Positions 13,749 through 15,143 of a DNA stretch of 15,143 nt are shown piece after piece (position 1 is the stretch's first letter; each line of letters starts with the position of its first letter). Source of the stretch: SIG673 sp045660565. Lineage in GTDB: Bacteria > Bacillota > Clostridia > Oscillospirales > CAG-272. The DNA is taken from positions 1 through 15,143 of the forward strand of contig JAZRDX010000149.1 in the NCBI GenBank assembly GCA_045660565.1, read 5' to 3'. Under the pieces are notes generated by a model. The model ran no database searches and had not been told where the DNA came from. It was given only the letters and a program-made list of their open reading frames with translations. The position numbers and the translations under genes were made by a program.

Positions 13749-14693
13749 ATGAAGCTTGTAAAATTAAAGCCGTACTGCCACAAAGCGATATGGGGTGGTA
13801 CAAATCTTTACGAAAAATACGGTAAGGATGCATTTAAGGATATTGCCGAGGCGTGGGAGCTGTCGGGCTACGAGGGCAAGGAGAGCCGCGCTGACGGTGG
13901 TAAATACGACGGTAAAGCAATTAATGAGATAATTGCCGCCGAGGGAAAAGAGATTCTCGGAACAGCGGCAGGCGGTAACGGAAAACTGCCGATACTTATT
14001 AAGCTCATAGACGCCGCAAATCCGCTTTCTATACAGGTTCATCCGAGCGATGAAAACGCCAAAGCGCTTAACGCGGACGGCGGTAAAACCGAAATGTGGA
14101 TAATCTGCGAGGCTGAAAAGGACGCGTTTCTTTATTACGGTGTAAAAGAGAAGCTGAGCGGTGAAAAATTCCGCGAGGCTATTCTCGACGGCACTATAAC
14201 CGATTACCTTAACAAGGTTCCGGTTAAGACGGGAGACACATTCTTTATCAAAGCGGGTACCATTCACGCAATAGGTGCGGGTATTACGATATGCGAGATT
14301 CAGCAGACGTCAGATACCACCTACCGTCTTTACGACTATAAGCGTAAGGACGCAAACGGCAACGAAAGAGAGCTTCATATAGAAAAGGGAATTATCGCGT
14401 CTAACCTTGACGTGCAGACTGAATTTTATGAAGAGGGCGTACAGAAGGGTAACGAAAAGATAATGGTTTCCTGTCCGTTCTTTAACGTTTCGACTATAGA
14501 CGTAAACGGCGAGGAGAAAACCGCAGTTAACGAAAATAGCTTTGCGGCATTTACCGTTACCGAGGGTACGGGTGCGATTGTTTCCGCTGACGAGGAGATA
14601 AGCGTAACAAAGGGAAGCACCGTTTTTGCCGTTGCGGGAGCGGGTGAAATCACACTTCGCGGCAATATGCACGTCGTTAAATCCACGCTTTAA
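13749..14693 (+). CDS. manA: Mannose-6-phosphate isomerase, class I
   Basis: Interconverts mannose 6-phosphate and fructose 6-phosphate in the cytoplasm, feeding mannose into glycolysis or making mannose 6-phosphate for glycans. The 314 residues match the short Firmicutes form. Zinc ligands Q96 and H98 lie in SIQVHPSDEN, E115 in GGKTEMW and H173 in AGTIHAIG. The active-site arginine is in QQTSDTTYRLYDY (R193). A C-terminal beta domain completes the fold. AAAGGAG at 13732-13738 sets the start. It lies between the amidase gene (29 bp) and the hydrolase gene (28 bp), likely one transcript. A link to the mannosidase at the left edge is possible but unproven. Confidence 0.96.
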   Translation: MKLVKLKPYCHKAIWGGTNLYEKYGKDAFKDIAEAWELSGYEGKESRADGGKYDGKAINEIIAAEGKEILGTAAGGNGKLPILIKLIDAANPLSIQVHPSDENAKALNADGGKTEMWIICEAEKDAFLYYGVKEKLSGEKFREAILDGTITDYLNKVPVKTGDTFFIKAGTIHAIGAGITICEIQQTSDTTYRLYDYKRKDANGNERELHIEKGIIASNLDVQTEFYEEGVQKGNEKIMVSCPFFNVSTIDVNGEEKTAVNENSFAAFTVTEGTGAIVSADEEISVTKGSTVFAVAGAGEITLRGNMHVVKSTL

Positions 14694-14721
14694 TATTAAC
14701 GGAAAAGGACGGTAAAACAAT

Positions 14722-15143
14722 ATGAAAATAACATTTGTAGGAACATCACACGGTGTACCGGAAAAGGGACGCTTTTGCAGCTGCTATATGATTGAAACGG
14801 GCGGCAAAATTTATATGGTAGACGGAGGTGCGCCTGCCGCTGAATCGATAATCAACCGTGGCTTAAGCATCAACGATTTCAAGGCTCTTTTTATCACGCA
14901 TTCACACGGAGACCATACGTCGGGTATGCTTAATCTCTTTGGACTTATGAATTGGTTTTATAAGGAAAGCTCCGGAGATTTCTATATCACCCAACAGCCG
15001 CAGATTGACGCTCTTATTAATTGGACGCAGGCTACGGGAATAACCGAGCCGGAGCTTGACAGAGTTCGTGTTCACCTTGTAAAGCCGGGAGTAGTATTCG
15101 AGGACGAAAACATAAAGGTAGAGTATATTCCGAATAAGCATAT
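14722..15143 (+). CDS. Metallo-beta-lactamase-fold hydrolase, partial (C-terminus beyond window edge)
   Basis: The first 140 codons of a frame cut by the right edge. The N-terminal strand MKITFVGTSHGVP is typical of the metallo-beta-lactamase fold. The metal site HSHGDH (HxHxDH) is at residues 60-65, as in ribonuclease Z, phosphodiesterases and related hydrolases. TSHGVPEKGRFCSCYMIE resembles the GTG/GxP loop of RNase Z-like and PhnP-like proteins, which favours a phosphodiesterase over a beta-lactamase. Specificity cannot be judged without the remaining motifs. AAGGAC (14705-14710) lies 11 nt before the ATG. It is 28 bp behind manA and probably cotranscribed. Confidence 0.9.
   Translation, partial: MKITFVGTSHGVPEKGRFCSCYMIETGGKIYMVDGGAPAAESIINRGLSINDFKALFITHSHGDHTSGMLNLFGLMNWFYKESSGDFYITQQPQIDALINWTQATGITEPELDRVRVHLVKPGVVFEDENIKVEYIPNKH

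Overview
The window looks like chromosomal DNA of an uncultured, gut-type low-GC Bacillota, most likely class Clostridia. The grounds are AT-rich spacers, heavy use of ATA, AGA and AAG codons, strong purine-rich ribosome binding sites, sigma-A promoters with 17-bp spacers, a Gly/Thr/Glu/Asn-repeat lipoprotein carrying a DUF6273-like domain, and a Clostridia-style MurD. Lineage is inferred from style, not from any database match. Most of the window is ordinary housekeeping and metabolic sequence; no complete mobile element, CRISPR array or recognisable defence island is present.

Layout. (1) 1-1379, minus: 5' part of a cytoplasmic GH38 alpha-mannosidase that runs off the left edge. It is divergent from (2) a surface lipoprotein (1718-3223) with a tandem-repeat stalk and three kinds of extracellular module. 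(3) 3408-4520, minus: an AraC-type regulator with an unusual low-complexity tail. Its promoter lies between two perfect 11-bp inverted repeats. It is divergent from (4) argG and argJ (4906-7433), two steps of arginine synthesis driven by a near-perfect promoter. (5) A histidine-phosphatase gene (7551-8195). (6) The RNase P RNA gene rnpB (8305-8674) with its own promoter and terminator. (7) murD (8765-10141) starting at TTG, followed closely by a WYL-domain regulator (10179-11174). (8) 11194-11523: an open frame without a start codon that resembles the ADP-ribosyltransferase-like part of phage or conjugative-element polyvalent proteins. It ends in a strong terminator hairpin and is probably a mobile-element scar. 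(9) An SPFH protein with three C-terminal zinc ribbons (YdjI-like) under its own strong promoter. (10) A probable operon of a leaderless amidase, a class I mannose-6-phosphate isomerase and a metallo-beta-lactamase-fold hydrolase cut by the right edge.

How the genes fit. ArgJ recycles the acetyl group from N-acetylornithine to glutamate, and ArgG condenses citrulline with aspartate. GH38 mannosidase and mannose-6-phosphate isomerase at opposite ends could both serve mannose use, but nothing in the sequence links them. MurD and the amidase act on peptidoglycan synthesis and cleavage. The items most worth a second look are the AraC regulator with its paired operator-like repeats and long tail, the start-less polyvalent-protein scar, and the SPFH/zinc-ribbon protein beside a leaderless amidase.
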